A DNA stretch of 64,000 nucleotides, taken from Balamuthia mandrillaris. Taxonomy: Eukaryota > Discosea > Longamoebia > Balamuthiidae. Positions 48,511 to 60,381 of the stretch are shown here, one piece after another (positions within the stretch are counted from its first letter, which is position 1; every line of letters begins with the position of its first letter). The notes beneath the pieces were generated by a model. The model saw only the letters and a program-made list of their open reading frames with translations. It had not been told where the DNA came from and did no database searches. Where the stretch lies: contig JAVKOQ010000016.1 of NCBI GenBank assembly GCA_031835245.1, positions 1 through 64,000 on the forward strand, given 5' to 3'. A program made the position numbers and the translations under genes.

Positions 48511-49048
48511 AGCCTCTCTAAGGAAGAAGTAGCGGTAGAATGGATAGCGTCTGGTTCTGCTGTGTCTTATTTTATTCTTGCTGCTTTTCATCCTCAATGT
48601 TGTCAAGCATCTATCAAAAAATGCTTGTTTCCTTGTTGTGGTTCCTCCTCTTCTGCTGGGTGGGTAAGCAAGGGGTCGACTCTCATAAGCTTTCTCTCTC
48701 CTCATCTTCCTCAATGGCCTTCCAGAAGTTGTTTCTCGCCAGTAGCACTTGTTGGGTTGGTTAGCCAACAAAGGTCTCTCTTTGCGGCGAACGACCAAGC
48801 TCCACAGTTGACAGCCAATGCATGGGAGTCCAATAGATACGAGCATAGATAAGAGATAAGATTGAGGAAATAACAGTCGACATATAATAAATTATATTGA
48901 CGACATGAAAGAAAATCTTTACTGTCGACATAAGGTTGCTCCGTCGGTTCGAATCTCAGTCCAAACATCTTGTTTCTCGCCAAACATTTTTACAAAAAAT
49001 CGAGAATTGTTGCCACAAAATATCGATAAATTCATCCTACTGACGAAG
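48511..49048. promoter_or_regulatory. gap with AGTCGACA and TGTCGACA upstream of the hydratase-family gene
   Basis: AGTCGACA at 48875-48882 and TGTCGACA at 48923-48930 flank an AT-rich stretch with a further GACGACAT. The next ATG is at 49049. Plus frames from 48540 onward (74 and 96 codons) carry no domain. Confidence 0.45.
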
Positions 49049-50683
49049 ATGAGAAGGGAGGCAACGAGCGCGTTGTTGTGTGGGCGGCAGCGCCTTGGTT
49101 CCTCCGGTCGGGCCTCCATGCATTCCAGCTTCCTCAACAAGCCGGTAAGTTCAACACCTTTGCTTTTTTTTTGGGGGGGGGGGAAGGGAGTGTGATGACG
49201 ACGAAGCTAATGATAATCGTTTGATTGGGCGGGAAGAAGCGCTTCTTTCATGCCTCCTCTGCTGCCCTGCTCGCTCAACCACCCCCGCAACAGAGCAAAC
49301 AAGAAGGGGAAGAAGCAGAGGAGCTCGTCACGGTGGAGAGGGACCAAGGCGACGCCCACGTGGCCATCGTCCACCTGAACCGACCCCACAAGCTCAACGC
49401 GCTGACGGTGGAGCTGGGCGAGACCTTTCAGGCCAAGATGGCGGCGCTGAGGGCGGAGGGGGAGGCCAGCCGCTTGCGCTGCGTGGTGCTGACGGGGCGG
49501 GGCAAGGCCTTCTCTGCCGGCGGGGACCTGGACTTCCTGTGGAAGCGGACGGAGAGCGAGGCCGTTGAGAACACCGCCACCATGCTCCAGTTTTACAAAC
49601 GGTTTACTTTTTATTCTTTTCTTTTCTTTTTTCTTTTTTCTTTTTTCTTTTTTCTTTTTTCTTTTTTCTTTTCTTTTTTCTTTTCTTTTTTCTTTTTTCT
49701 TTTTTCTTTTTTCTTTTTTCTTTTTCTTTATCGTTTTCTTTTTATAAATCTTTGTTTCTTTCCATTTCGCTTCATCTATTTTCTTTTCTCTATCATCACT
49801 TTTCTTTTCTTTTCTTTTTTCTTTTCTTTTTCTTTCTTCTGTTATGTTGTTCCCTATCTGTTTCATTCTCCAACAAACAACAAAACAACAATGCAGGTTT
49901 TTGTCGGTGCGTGACTTGCCGGTGCCCGTGGTGTCGGCAATTAATGGCGCGGCAGTTGGCGCTGGTTTGTGCTTGGCGATGGCCACTGACATCCGCATCG
50001 CCAGCGAGGATGCCATTCTCAGCTGCAACTTTGCGAAGCTGGGCTTACATCCTGGTTTGTGAAGTTCTTTTTATGTTTTTGTTTGTTTTGTGCTGCATGC
50101 ATGTTTGCTTTTAAGTTGCTCATTTCTTTGTCCATCTTTTCTTTATTCTTCCTTTTTTCATGTTACTGAAGCGTTTTTAAAATAATAATAGGATTGGCCG
50201 CAACTCACTTTATGCCTTTGATAGTGGGACCTCAAGTTGCAGCTTCCCTACTTTATGTACGTTCTTTTTCTCCTGCTCTTGTGCTCTCTGCTCTCTGCTC
50301 TCTCTCCTCAGCTCTCAGCTCTCCTCTCTTCCCTCTCTCGTTCTCTTCTTGTTATTCTCTCTTTCTCTGGTGTTCATTCTTGAAATGAATTATAGACAGG
50401 AAAGAATATAACTGGAGCAGAGGCCAAACGTTACGGCCTCGTCTTGGACGCCGTGCCACGAGCACAAGTCATGGAGGAGGCTCTGAAATTGGCGAGAGAA
50501 ATAGCTGCTTCCTCTCCCTCCGCCGTTCGTTTGTTGGTAAGAACGTTGCGGACTAAACAGAATGAAGGCTTGGAGCGAGCTCTAACGAGAGAAGCGGACG
50601 GACAAGCGCATAGTTATGCCTCGGCGGATTTGAAGGAAGGCTTGCAGGCCATCGCTGAAAAGAGGAAGCCAATTTTCTTGTAA
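49049..50683 (+). CDS. enoyl-CoA hydratase/isomerase-family protein, probably mitochondrial, catalytic Glu residues missing
   Basis: Exons 49049-49144, 49237-49601, 49897-50054, 50192-50256 and 50396-50683 give 323 residues. The N-terminus is rich in Arg, Ser and Ala with few acids ([16 protein letters not shown]), typical of a mitochondrial presequence. The crotonase fold is clear: [18 protein letters not shown], the oxyanion-hole [30 protein letters not shown], and [14 protein letters not shown] with a C-terminal helical part ([16 protein letters not shown]). In classic hydratase the catalytic Glu pair sits in GGGCEL and PEILLG; here these positions read GAGLCL and NFAKLG, so both Glu appear replaced. 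It may act as an isomerase, a thioesterase-like member or a non-hydratase. Its second intron is a TTTTTC array. Confidence 0.88.
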
Positions 50684-50881
50684 GCAGAAAGAATAAGGAC
50701 AAGGAGAATATGAAGAACAAGCAGGATGAAACAAACAGACCTCATTTGCCATTGCAATTTCACACTACACCGCCTTCATTGTGTCAATAGTGTGAGCCAC
50801 ATGTAAACGCAGTCAGCACTGTTGTTCACAGCTACGCAGCTGTGAACCAAACTGGCTGCCCATGGATCTCTTTCTCTCTCT

Positions 50882-50928
<47 letters not shown>

Positions 50929-51012
50929 TTCTCCTCCTTCTCCTAAGGAGATACAGAAGAGCGAGATGGATTGCCAAACGGACAAGAAAAGAATACTTGA
51001 GAAGAGTGTTTT
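50684..51012. other. gap between gene 3' ends, with CT microsatellite
   Basis: A CT tract runs at about 50871-50920. An inverted pair near 50815-50850 (TTCACAGCTACGCAGCTGTGAA) could form a hairpin. No gene is seen. Confidence 0.4.
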
Positions 51013-51655
51013 TCATTTTCTCTTTTGTTTGTGCTTGTGGCCTCCTCGGCCTCCTTTGCCTCCTTCTCCTACAAAGCCACAGTAGAGGTAAGCCAGGTCG
51101 ATCAACGCGGTGAAGCCCGTCATGCCCAACAATCCTGCCTCCGTAAAGAGCTCCGACGATGACGAAGCTGAGCTCTTGAAGAGGAGAAAACCTCCAAAAA
51201 CCAACAGGCTCAACCCGGAGAGGCCGAGAGCTCTTGCCAAACGTTTCTTAGGAGAGGCTGCGCAGAGAGCAGCTGCTATGAATACACAAAGGCATCTTTG
51301 TGGTTTTGTTTAGGAGTTTACAAGAGAGAAAAGAGATGAGAAGAAACGGTGAAGAGAAGAGAAGAAAGAAAACGTACGATAACAAGAGAAGAACTTCTCG
51401 GAGGTAGCCAGAAGATGAAAACGAAGGTTTGAACAAGGCGGAGGCGAGGTCAAAGTTTGAAGCGCTGGTGGTGAAACCAAACGCTGAGGCAGCAAAGCCA
51501 GCGGCCAACAGCGAGAAGGCGGTGGATTCCACCAACAAAACCTTTTTCAGGAGACTGCTTCCGCCTTGCTTCATTCTTTTCTTTCCCTCGCCTTTCTTTT
51601 TTGGCGAAAAAAAACTGGAGGTACGAAGGAATGCCTTTCTCATGTTTTGTTGCAT
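51013..51655 (-). CDS. small membrane protein with basic N-terminus, unknown family
   Basis: I do not recognise the family. Two exons, 51655-51395 and 51246-51013, joined at phase 0, give 164 residues. A Lys/Arg-rich N-terminus (MRKAFLRTSS) suggests mitochondrial or nuclear-envelope targeting. Three hydrophobic segments follow (STAFSLLAAGFAASAFGF, LGLSGLSLLVFGGFLLF, AGLLGMTGFTALIDLAYLYCGF), then a Gly/Lys/His-rich tail. The donor chosen (GTTCTT) is weaker than usual, so the junction may be slightly different; ATG 51643 is an alternative start. It shares a divergent gap holding three palindromes with the papain-like gene. Confidence 0.5.
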
Positions 51656-51899
51656 CGTTTGTTTTTTTGTTGTTGTTGCAACGGATTCTCTCGGGGACCA
51701 ATTATGTTTCGCATTGTAATTAATATAAGATAGACCAATGAATATTCAACCATCGTTTGAAATACCATTGGACATTTGCTTTTCCCCTCTGTCGCGGGTG
51801 ATTCCCGCGGTACCGCATAACGTGTGAAATGAACCGTACGGAACGCCGCGAGCGGGTAACCAATTACTTCTTCTTTTCTGTGTTCACTTCTGGCTCTTC

Positions 51900-51965
51900 G
51901 TTTGGTCTGTTTGTCGACCTGATGAATGTCGACACGAAACAATTGTTTATTATATGTCGACATTT
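51900..51965. promoter_or_regulatory. three TGTCGAC palindromes between divergent genes
   Basis: TGTCGACC at 51912-51919, TGTCGACA at 51927-51934 and TGTCGACA at 51955-51962, spaced 15 and 28 bp apart. They are 272-322 bp from the protease ATG (52234) and 257-310 bp from the minus gene start (51655). Confidence 0.55.
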
Positions 51966-52233
51966 TTACCCAATCAACGTCGCAGAAATTCGGTGTGGAG
52001 AAACGCGCAAATCTTTTCCGAAACCGACGAGATTTCCCGGCTTGCCGGCTTTCCATTGGCTCCGCGAAGTTGCCACCTTCCAAAAATGGGAAAACTTTTT
52101 CGTAACACACCCTGGCATTCCAAGCGTTTCTTTCCATGGTGCTAAAAGTTTTGGCCTTTTGGCTATTTCTATTTGTTTTTCGATAACCCATTGTAACGTA
52201 ACGCAAACAACATCAACAACAACAGCTAATAGA

Positions 52234-54058
52234 ATGCACAGGAGGGTCTTTGCAGCTTTGCTTGTTGCCTTTGTGGCGGTCTTGGCCGTGGCTCAGGTGG
52301 CGGCCTTTGTGGATGAGAACGAAGCCATGACCATCTCCCTGTTCAAGGGGTTCATGGCCCAGCACAAGAAGCAGTACGCCACCGAGGAGGAGTTCAACTA
52401 CAGGCTGTCCGTCTTCAAGGTTCTTTCTTTCTCTGGTTCTCCTTTGTATATCTGTTCACTCTTCTCACACCATGGAAACAAAAACCCAACGAATAATAAA
52501 TATAGGGTAACATGGAAGTGGCCAAAGAGCTTCAAAGGTTGAACCCAGCGGCTTCTTTTGGGGTCACCAAGTTCGCCGACCTCACCGCAGAAGAATTCAA
52601 AGAGTTCTACCTGATGCCCAGCTTCAACCGTGAGGACGTTTTGGGGGAGGCCGAGCCACTGGAGGAGGCCACTGTGGACGTGGAAGAGCTGCAGGACGGT
52701 CTGCCCGATTCCTTTGACTGGTAACTATTATCTCTTCTCTCTTTGTTTTTTCCATTTCCTGTTTCTAGAATGAACACTGATGAACACTCAAAGCAATTTT
52801 CAACAACACAAAAAACCAAAAGGAGAGATAAAGGAGCGGTGACCGCCGTGAAGAACCAAGAGCAGTGTGGTTCCTGTTGGGTTCGTTTCTTTTCTCCTTT
52901 TCTTTCTTCCCAACAAAAAAATCGAACAAGTAAGAAAATCGAATAATCCGTAAACAATCGAAATAATCTTAATATTCGAGAATCATTCATCCAAATTTTC
53001 AGTTTTCCGATAATTAACACAAAACCGAAACAATAATTATAGGCCTTCTCCGTGACGGAGACGATCGAGTCGGCGTGGTACCTGGCCGGCAACTCCTTGC
53101 CTGTTCTCTCCGAGCAACAGATCGTGGACTGCGACACCACGGACCAGGGATGTAACGGCGGCTATCCCACCTCTGCGTATGACTACATCATGAACGCCGG
53201 TGGGCTGGAGGCTGAGAAACAGGTATAATGTACTCACTTGTTCTGTTGCATTTTTGTTGGCTGTTTCTTTGTTTTGTTTACCGTTCCTTTATTGTTTGGA
53301 GTCACTCATGTTGTTGGTCCTCTCTCATTTACTCTTGACAGTATCCATATGAAGCACGAGACGGGCAGTGTCAATTCCAGAAGGGCAAAGTGGTGGCCAG
53401 CATCAAGAACTACCTCTCCGCCACCTCTTCCAAGAATGAAACGCAGATGCAGATGGTGCTGTACAACCAAGGTCCTCTGTCCGTTTGCGTTGCTGCCACT
53501 TCCTGGCAAACTTATCAAGGAGGTACTTGTCTTCTTCTTCTCCTTCTGTTCTTCTTCTTCGAGGCAACTCATAAGTTCTTTAAAACATAAAATAGGAGTT
53601 GTTACCAGCTGCGATAAAATGATGGATCACTGCGTACAAGCAACAGGCTTCAAAAGTACATAGTTATTGTTCCTTCTCCATCCTGCTCTGTTCCTCACGG
53701 CAGAAACTAACACTAACCACAAACAAAAAAGACATGGAAGGCAAAGATGGTAAAACATATCCCGTTTGGGCCATTCGCAATTCTTGGTGTACGTCTTACC
53801 TTCTCGCATTCATTCGTTGGTGTTTGTCGCTGCTTTCCAGATCTAACAAACCAACAACAGCAACTGACTGGGGAATGGATGGTTACATCTACTTGGAACG
53901 AAACAAGGACATGTGCGGTACGTGTTTCTTTCTGTTTCTTTCAGTTTTAAGATTTGCCACTAAGGAACGTTGCCAACTTTGTCATCATCTTCTTTTTGTT
54001 TATTCTTGTTGCAGATGTGGCCGAGTTGGCAACCATCCCTGTTGTGGACAAGAAGTAA
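52234..54058 (+). CDS. papain-family cysteine protease (cathepsin L/F-like) with I29 propeptide
   Basis: Nine exons: 52234-52419, 52506-52720, 52823-52880, 53043-53222, 53342-53522, 53596-53655, 53732-53788, 53861-53917, 54015-54058. A signal peptide (VFAALLVAFVAVLAVAQVAAF) precedes the inhibitor propeptide (FKGFMAQHKKQYATEEEFNYRLSVFK, FADLTAEEF). The mature enzyme starts near DSFDWRDKGAV. Catalytic Cys lies in QCGSCWAFS, His in MDHCVQATGF, Asn in IRNSW, with CNGGYPTSAYDY between. The C-terminus is short (DVAELATIPVVDKK). It is a secreted or lysosomal endopeptidase, normal for feeding amoebae. All catalytic residues are present. All introns are short, several AT-rich. A plus-strand palindrome cluster lies upstream. 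Confidence 0.93.
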
Positions 54059-54683
54059 AACAACGTGGTCTCAGTTTAAAGCCCAATGTTCATCTGCTTT
54101 ACCTTTCTTTTATTATTATAAAACTTTGGTTTCTTTCTATCTCTTGTCTCTGCGCTGTTGGTCTCTTGGCACCTCACCATCGCTCCCGGCCTCATATCCA
54201 ATGTCCTTCTCCGCCATCGTGCGCAACGTTATCAGCTGCATGCATCAATCGTCTCTTCCCTCGAAGTTCCTGGCACAACTAAAAATGTTTTCAACGTCGT
54301 TGCCACCCTCGCGGTCACCGAGAGTCTCCTCCATCTGGAGGCTCTAGAACTCTTCTTTCAACCATCGCTATCCACAATGCCAAAGCAGCACGAGATACAT
54401 GACAAACCAATTTTTGATTTTTGATTGGTGTTTGAAAAAAGTTTTTGTCGACGATCAAAAGATCCGCATAGATCCAATTTTTATCGACAATCGAATATTT
54501 TTGACAAATGAACTCAAAATAATTGGCGATTTATTCAATTTGTTCTTAATTATTGATCGATTCCACGTCAGCAGCTGGAATAGTCAAAAAGGAAAGAAAA
54601 GACAGAGAAAATCGACAAAAAAAGAAAATCAGCAAAAAAAAAAAAGAAAGAAAAAAATTTGAGACAAAAAAGAAAAATAAAGA
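54059..54683. promoter_or_regulatory. gap with TGTCGACG and TATCGACA upstream of the lectin gene
   Basis: TGTCGACG at 54446-54453 and TATCGACA at 54482-54489 are about 230 and 195 bp before the lectin ATG, in AT-rich DNA. The first half (54059-54400) holds frames in several registers but no recognised domain. Confidence 0.4.
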
Positions 54684-54880
54684 ATGCGCACACCACGACA
54701 CTGTGGCAGCAACAGGTTTTCTTGGTCTTCTTCCCCTTCGTCTTGGTTGGGCTGTGTGTGGGTGTTGGGTGTGTGGGCCCTGGTCGTACAGAGCGCCCTT
54801 GGGGAAGAAGCTCGCCGCTACGATACGGACCTCTCCTTTGCCCCACCCTTTGCCACTGCTGGTACGAATCGTTCACTCCT

Positions 54881-54934
<54 letters not shown>

Positions 54935-57216
54935 CCTTAGCGTCAAGGTCTTCACACCTTCTTTTTTTTGTTTACCTTATTCTTGGTTGAACATGAGCAG
55001 AGCATCCGCCAGGGTGGAGCGTGGACTTCAAAGATGGGGTTACCAACAAACACATCGAGCTGGTCACTCTGCAGCACAAATCGGGCGGCCTCTGGGCCAA
55101 CAATGTGAGTAGCACGTGTTCTCTCTTCTTGCGTTGTCTGCTTCTCCTATTCTTCTTGCTGCTTCTTCTACTTCTTCTTCTTCTTCTTCTTGTTCTTCTT
55201 CTTGTTCTTCTTCTTCTTGTTGTTCTTCTTCTTGTTGTTCTTCTTCTCTGTGCTCTTTGGCTCTTCTTATTTGTTCTCTGCCACTCGCCTCTCCTTTGTG
55301 TCTGTTCTCGTTTCTTCTGTTTCATTGTTATGCACTCTTCTTTGTTTGCCTCACACAAACCAAACAAAACCAGCCCATGAATTCAAAAAACTGGGAAGTG
55401 GAGCTGGAGTTTCAAACAGGGCCTCAACCGTCAGCTCCCCTTAACTTTGCTGTGTGGTTGGTGCAAGAGCCCCAACGAAGAGGCCCGCTTTCGGGCTACA
55501 GAAACAAGTGGGATGGACTTGGCATCTTCTTCACGCGACACAGTCCTCAAGTACGTTTACGTTGAATTGCTTTCTTTGCCTTTTCTCTCCCGTTAGCTTT
55601 TTGTTTTGTCGATTCTTTGTCTCTTTTCTCTTTCTCTCATTATCCACACTCTATAGACAGTGGCAACAGTGTCGGCAGTCTTCAATGACGGCACTCGCTT
55701 CTTCAATCCTGGCTTCAACCCAGCCATCGCAGGCTCTGGCTCTTGCGAGATTCCTGCCCAGTACTTACCGGCTTCTACGGGTCCCAAGACGGAGACCAAG
55801 ACCAAGGCCACCATTACCTATGATGAGGGCTTGCTTCAGGTCTCGTTGACCTCGCCGAGGAGTCGTGCTCCTCTGTCTTGCTTCTCTGTGGAGTTGGCAA
55901 TTCCGAATGGACTGTTCTTCGGCATCACTGCCAGCAAAGGTTTGGTTCTTTCTAATTTGTTTCGCCTGTCCTTCCTTCCTTTGTTTTTCCTTCCACTTTT
56001 GTAGTCTAATCATCTCTCGAAACAAACAGACGAAACCAAGTTTTTCACCTTTGAAACTGAAACATGGGGCGCCAACAACGACGAACTTTACGTTGAGGAG
56101 GAGGAGGAGGAGGTTTTGGAAGCTTACTTTGTTCCCAACGAAGAACCTGAGGAAGACACTCAAAATGCGCTTGAAGCAGATCTTTATTACGATGAAATCA
56201 TTCAAGATGAACAACAACAACAACAACTACAACAGGAAGAGGAGGTGAAGGCGCCAAAACCCGCCAGACGACTTCGAGCAAACAATCCTCTAAAGCCGAG
56301 AGACCAACCTGTGGAAACAGTAGAGGAAGAGGTGATTCAAGAAGCAACTGGGGATAATGACGCTTTGGAGGTTTGACATTTATTTTGCTTATTCGTTTCT
56401 TTGCTCCTTTATTTCTGTTACTGGTTTTCTTTTCTTTTCTATTCTTTTATTCATTTGTCACTTTCTCTCTTTTTCATTGAAGTTACTCGCCATGAGAATA
56501 GAAGAGCTTTTCAACTCTCAAACGAGCGTGATGAACACGTTGACCTCCATCCAACGCCAATTGGGCAGTCTTCCTGCTCGCAGCAAAAACGTTGAGGAGG
56601 ATGAGGAGACTTTGTTTGATGAGGCCTACGAAAAAGTTTTGGCCTCCGTGTCGGATACGAAGGAACTTCTTGAAAGCTCTCTTCCTTCTATCAGGTTAAA
56701 TTTTTTTTTCCAAACGTTCTTTGTTGCTCGTTGTTTCTTTGGATTGTTCGTTTTAAGTGGTTCTTGTCGTTTTGTAGTTGTTGTTGGTGTTGCTGTTTCA
56801 CTTCTTTCTTGTCGCTAACAAACAACCTCTACAGAGATCAGCTGGCAAACGCCCACGTGGCATTGCAAGCGGGCTCCACGTACAAACTGCAGGAAGCCAT
56901 CAAAGACCTCAAAACCAACATGCAACGCACCCGTCAAGTCTACGAAGTAACTTTTTCTTTTTCTCTATTTCTTCTTTTCCGTTCCTTGACTCACCCCGCT
57001 TTGCTCTTCTAACAGTATGACAAACTTTCACAAGAGAGATTGGTGACGGACTTGGCGCAACAAAAAGAGAAACTTTTGGATGCGGTGCAAGGCTCCTCCT
57101 CCGGCTCCTGGTTCTACTTCATCTTCTTCCAGGTGTGCTTCGTGGCGGTGATGGCGTGGTGGCTAAAATCGCAGAAACAACCGCGCGTGCACGGTGGATT
57201 GGGTTACTATGGCTAA
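54684..57216 (+). CDS. L-type lectin cargo receptor (ERGIC-53/LMAN1-like)
   Basis: Eight exons (54684-54861, 55001-55104, 55374-55550, 55657-55939, 56030-56370, 56483-56694, 56835-56946, 57016-57216) give 535 residues. A signal peptide (residues about 20-38) is followed by an L-type lectin domain: FAPPFATAG, LVTLQHKSGGLWANN, WEVELEFQTG, FAVWLVQEPQRRGPLSGYRNKWDGLGIFF, FNDGTRFFNPG. This is the beta-sandwich that binds high-mannose glycans with calcium. Acidic and Gln-rich linkers, a coiled coil (MNTLTSIQRQLGSLP to QQKEKLLDAVQ), a membrane helix (WFYFIFFQVCFVAVMAWWL) and a short tail follow. The tail SQKQPRVHGGLGYYG lacks the C-terminal KKFF signal of human ERGIC-53, so recycling would rely on another signal. 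The receptor carries glycoproteins from ER to Golgi. Confidence 0.88.
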
Positions 57217-57506
57217 AGAGGATTCTTTTCTTTCTCGGTTTCTTCCCTTTTTTTTCACAACTAAAATTATTAATTTATCAAATTTTCTGTTTCGAGGAAA
57301 AATTTTAAATTTAATTTGTTCACAACTTGACCTCTTTTTGTGCATTTTGGGTAATAGTTCCATTTTTTCTAATAGGTTAAATCCCATGTTGCTTTTTTTG
57401 CTGTGGTGGATCGTTCATCTTAGGTTGCAAACAAATCTATCGAAGCTAATAGACAATTACACGAAAAACAATTTAAAAGAAAAAATTTGTAAAATAAAAA
57501 GAGAAG
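57217..57506. other. AT-rich gap, lectin 3' end to RhoGAP start
   Basis: Contains T-rich sequence and ATTTTAAATTTAATTT around 57300. No gene is seen. Confidence 0.4.
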
Positions 57507-59421
57507 ATGAGAGTGAAGTTGCGATCAAAAAAGAAGAGCGAGACCACACCACTACCGACGACTACAAAGGACTCGGCGACGGAGGATGGCGGAGGTTGGA
57601 AGACACGCGTCTTCTCGTCCATCGTGGAAGCTGCCCTGCCCGCTCTCCCTCAAGCGGATAGCGAGCCACAGATTTCCATCTCTGCTCCCAACAACTATCG
57701 CAATGCTGCTGTCACTGGTTTGGGTTCTTTTTTTGTTTCTCTCTCTCTCTCTCTGTTCACTTCTTCGCCATCTTTATTTTAAACAAATATATATATGGCC
57801 ATTACAAAAACCATTAAACTCTATAGTGGTTCTATATTAATCTTTATACAATTTTCTTTTCGCTTTTATTTTCCTTTCTTCTCTCTCTTTTTCGTTCCAT
57901 AAACTAACTCTCTCTCTCTCTTTTCTGGTACTCAAAAAAAAAAAGGACTATTCGGCATTCCTCTGCACCGCGTAATGCAAGACTTTCCCGACTTTCAGAT
58001 CCCTCCCTTTGTGGAGAAGGCCTGCCTCCACATCGAGGAGGTCCTCCTCGACGAGGAGGGCATCTTTCGCAAGAGCGCCCCCACCGAGGAGACCAAGCAC
58101 TACCGCAACCTCCTGGCGGATGGGGAGCAGGTGGAGCTGTGGTACCTGGAGAGCGAGGTGGTGTGCGACCTCTTGAAGCTCTACCTGAGGGAGCTGCCGG
58201 ACCCCTTGTTGACGTTTGAGCTCTACGATTGCTTCTTGGCGCAGTGTCAATGTGCTAAACGTAATGTTTTCTTTTTTTTTCTGTATTTTTCTTCTTGTCC
58301 TATTGTTTTTTGTAGTTGTTCTTTGTTCTTATTCTTTTTTTGTTTTACCTTCTTTTTTTCTTTTCTTTTCTTTTTCTTTTCTTTTTCTTTTTCTTTTCTT
58401 TTTCTTTTATTATTTTTTTAAAAATCTTTTGTCATTCATTAATACAAAACAGAAGCAAATGCCAAATTGGACCTTCGAAAGTCTATTCAACTGTTGCCAG
58501 CCGTCAACAAAGCATTACTCAAACGACTGGTCTTTTGTCTTCGCAAGGTGAAGCTCCACTCGGACAAGAACAGGATGAATGCCTCCAATCTTGGCCTCAT
58601 TTTCGGCCCCAATCTTCTTCGTGCTCCCAACGGTACTCGTCATCTTTCTTAGATTCTTCTTTCTTCTCGCTTCTTCTGTTTCGCTCTTCTCTTCTTTTTA
58701 TGATCTTCGACCTTCTTCTTCTTCTTCTTCCTGCTTATCTTCTTCATCATCTTCTTCTTGGTTCTTCTCCTTCTTCTGCCTTGTTCTTTCAACACAAAAA
58801 ATAAATAGATAGAGAGAAACACGATATGATAGCGGATGTGCCATTAGTGAATGCCATCGCTTTGGCGCTTATTGAGGACTATGACAGGCTCTTCAGCCAG
58901 GTGAACTATCGACCAAATTACTTGTGCTATGCTCGTGCGTGGTATGACTACACTGCTGCATCTCCATCAGAGGTATGCTTCCTTACCACCATTCTTTTTT
59001 ATTATCATTCTTGTTTTTGTTGTTGTTGCTCTTCTGCTTATCTTCTTCTTCCGTTGAAATTCTATGCTTATTCCTTTTCTTTCAGTTATCATTCAGCAAA
59101 GGAGATGTGCTTTTAGTGATGGACAAGCACAGCAGCGGCTGGTGGAAAGGCGAGAAGAACGGTGTTGTTGGCTACTTCCCAGCCACATACTGCGCCTACC
59201 TCAACGGGCAGATGTGCGGAGAAAAAACAAACAAAAACGAAGCAGAATACGAGGAAGACAACGAAGAGGACGAATGGACGAAAAGAGAGATGGAGATATT
59301 AACGGACAAAGAGAGAATACAGAGAGCAATCGCCGAACTCAGCAACAACGATGAGGAAGAACGGCCCGGTGAAAGTGCTGAGCTTCTCCCTGCCAAGAGC
59401 GTGGTGGCCAGCAGTTATTAA
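57507..59421 (+). CDS. RhoGAP-SH3 protein
   Basis: Exons 57507-57717, 57946-58260, 58453-58632, 58809-58972 and 59086-59421 give 401 residues. A basic, Thr-rich N-terminus is followed by a RhoGAP domain: FGIPLHRVM, VEKACLHIEE, the arginine finger in EEGIFRKSAP, LLKLYLRELPDPLL, the ASNLGLIFGPNLL motif, and VNAIALALIEDYDRLF. An SH3 domain comes next (ARAWYDYTAASPSE, LSFSKGDVLLVMDKHSSGWWKGEKNGVVGYFPATYC), and an acidic tail closes it. The finger Arg and the stabilising Asn are kept, so it should speed GTP hydrolysis by a Rho or Rac protein and act on actin; SH3 would recruit Pro-rich partners. The next gene begins only 76 bp downstream on the same strand. Confidence 0.92.
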
Positions 59422-59497
59422 GCCTTCCCTTTCTCTCTTTCTCTCTTTGTATTTATATATCTATTGTTATTTATTTATTATAGAACACAAAAAAAAA

Positions 59498-60350
59498 ATG
59501 GAAGAAAAGAAAAAAGAAAGAGACGAAGTAGAAGGAGGTCAACTGTCGCACTTGAGCATCATTCTGGACATCGATGGCACTCTCATCGACTCTTTTCCTC
59601 ACTCTTTGTCTTCGCGCTTTCCTTCCTTAACCCCTACTTACGTTTGTCCGGAGGTTTATATAACAACGCTCTTTGTCAAACTTTTCTTTTTGTCCTGCTT
59701 TCTTCATTGTTGCTTCTTCCTTCTTCCTTCTTCCTTCTTGTTCTTGTTCTTGTTCTTGTTCTTGTTGTTGTTGTTCTTCTTCTTGTTCTTGTTCTTCTTC
59801 TTCTTCTTCTTCTTGTTCTTCTTCTTCTTCTTCTTCTTCTTCTTCTTCTTCTTCTTCTTCTTCTTCTTCTTCTTCTTCTTTCGAAAGCATCTCATCTTTT
59901 TTTTTTCTAAAATAACCCGAACAAAAGGCAAAGGAAAACGTTTTTCTTCGCCCGCATGCCAAGGAGTTTGTGGAGTTTTGCTTCCAACACTTTGGCAACG
60001 TTGCCATCTGGACGGCCGCCTCCGAGGAGTGGGCCGAGATGGTCGTGAAGCTTTTGGGGTTGCTGCCGGACCGGTTTTCGTTTATCTTCACCGGGAAGAG
60101 GTGTTGCACTGTCACACGCGCGAGCTTGGAGTGTCTTGAACCGATCCGCTTTACTGTCAAAAGTGTGCTTTCTCTTTCGCCGTTTCTCTTTCTCTTTCTC
60201 TTTCTCTTTCTCTTTCTCTTTCTCTTTCGTCGTTTCTCTTTCTCTTTCTCTTTCTCTTTCTCTTTCTCTTTCTCTTTCTCTTTCTCTTTCTCTTTCTCTT
60301 TCTCTTTCTCTTTCTCTTTCTCTTTCTCTTTCTCTTTCTCTTTCTCTTTC

Positions 60351-60381
<31 letters not shown>

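Noticed and set aside
48930-48975. Possible tRNA because of GGTTCGAATC, which resembles a B box
   Set aside because: The flanking bases cannot form the T-arm stem (GTCGG against CTCAG), and no acceptor or anticodon arms are found around it.
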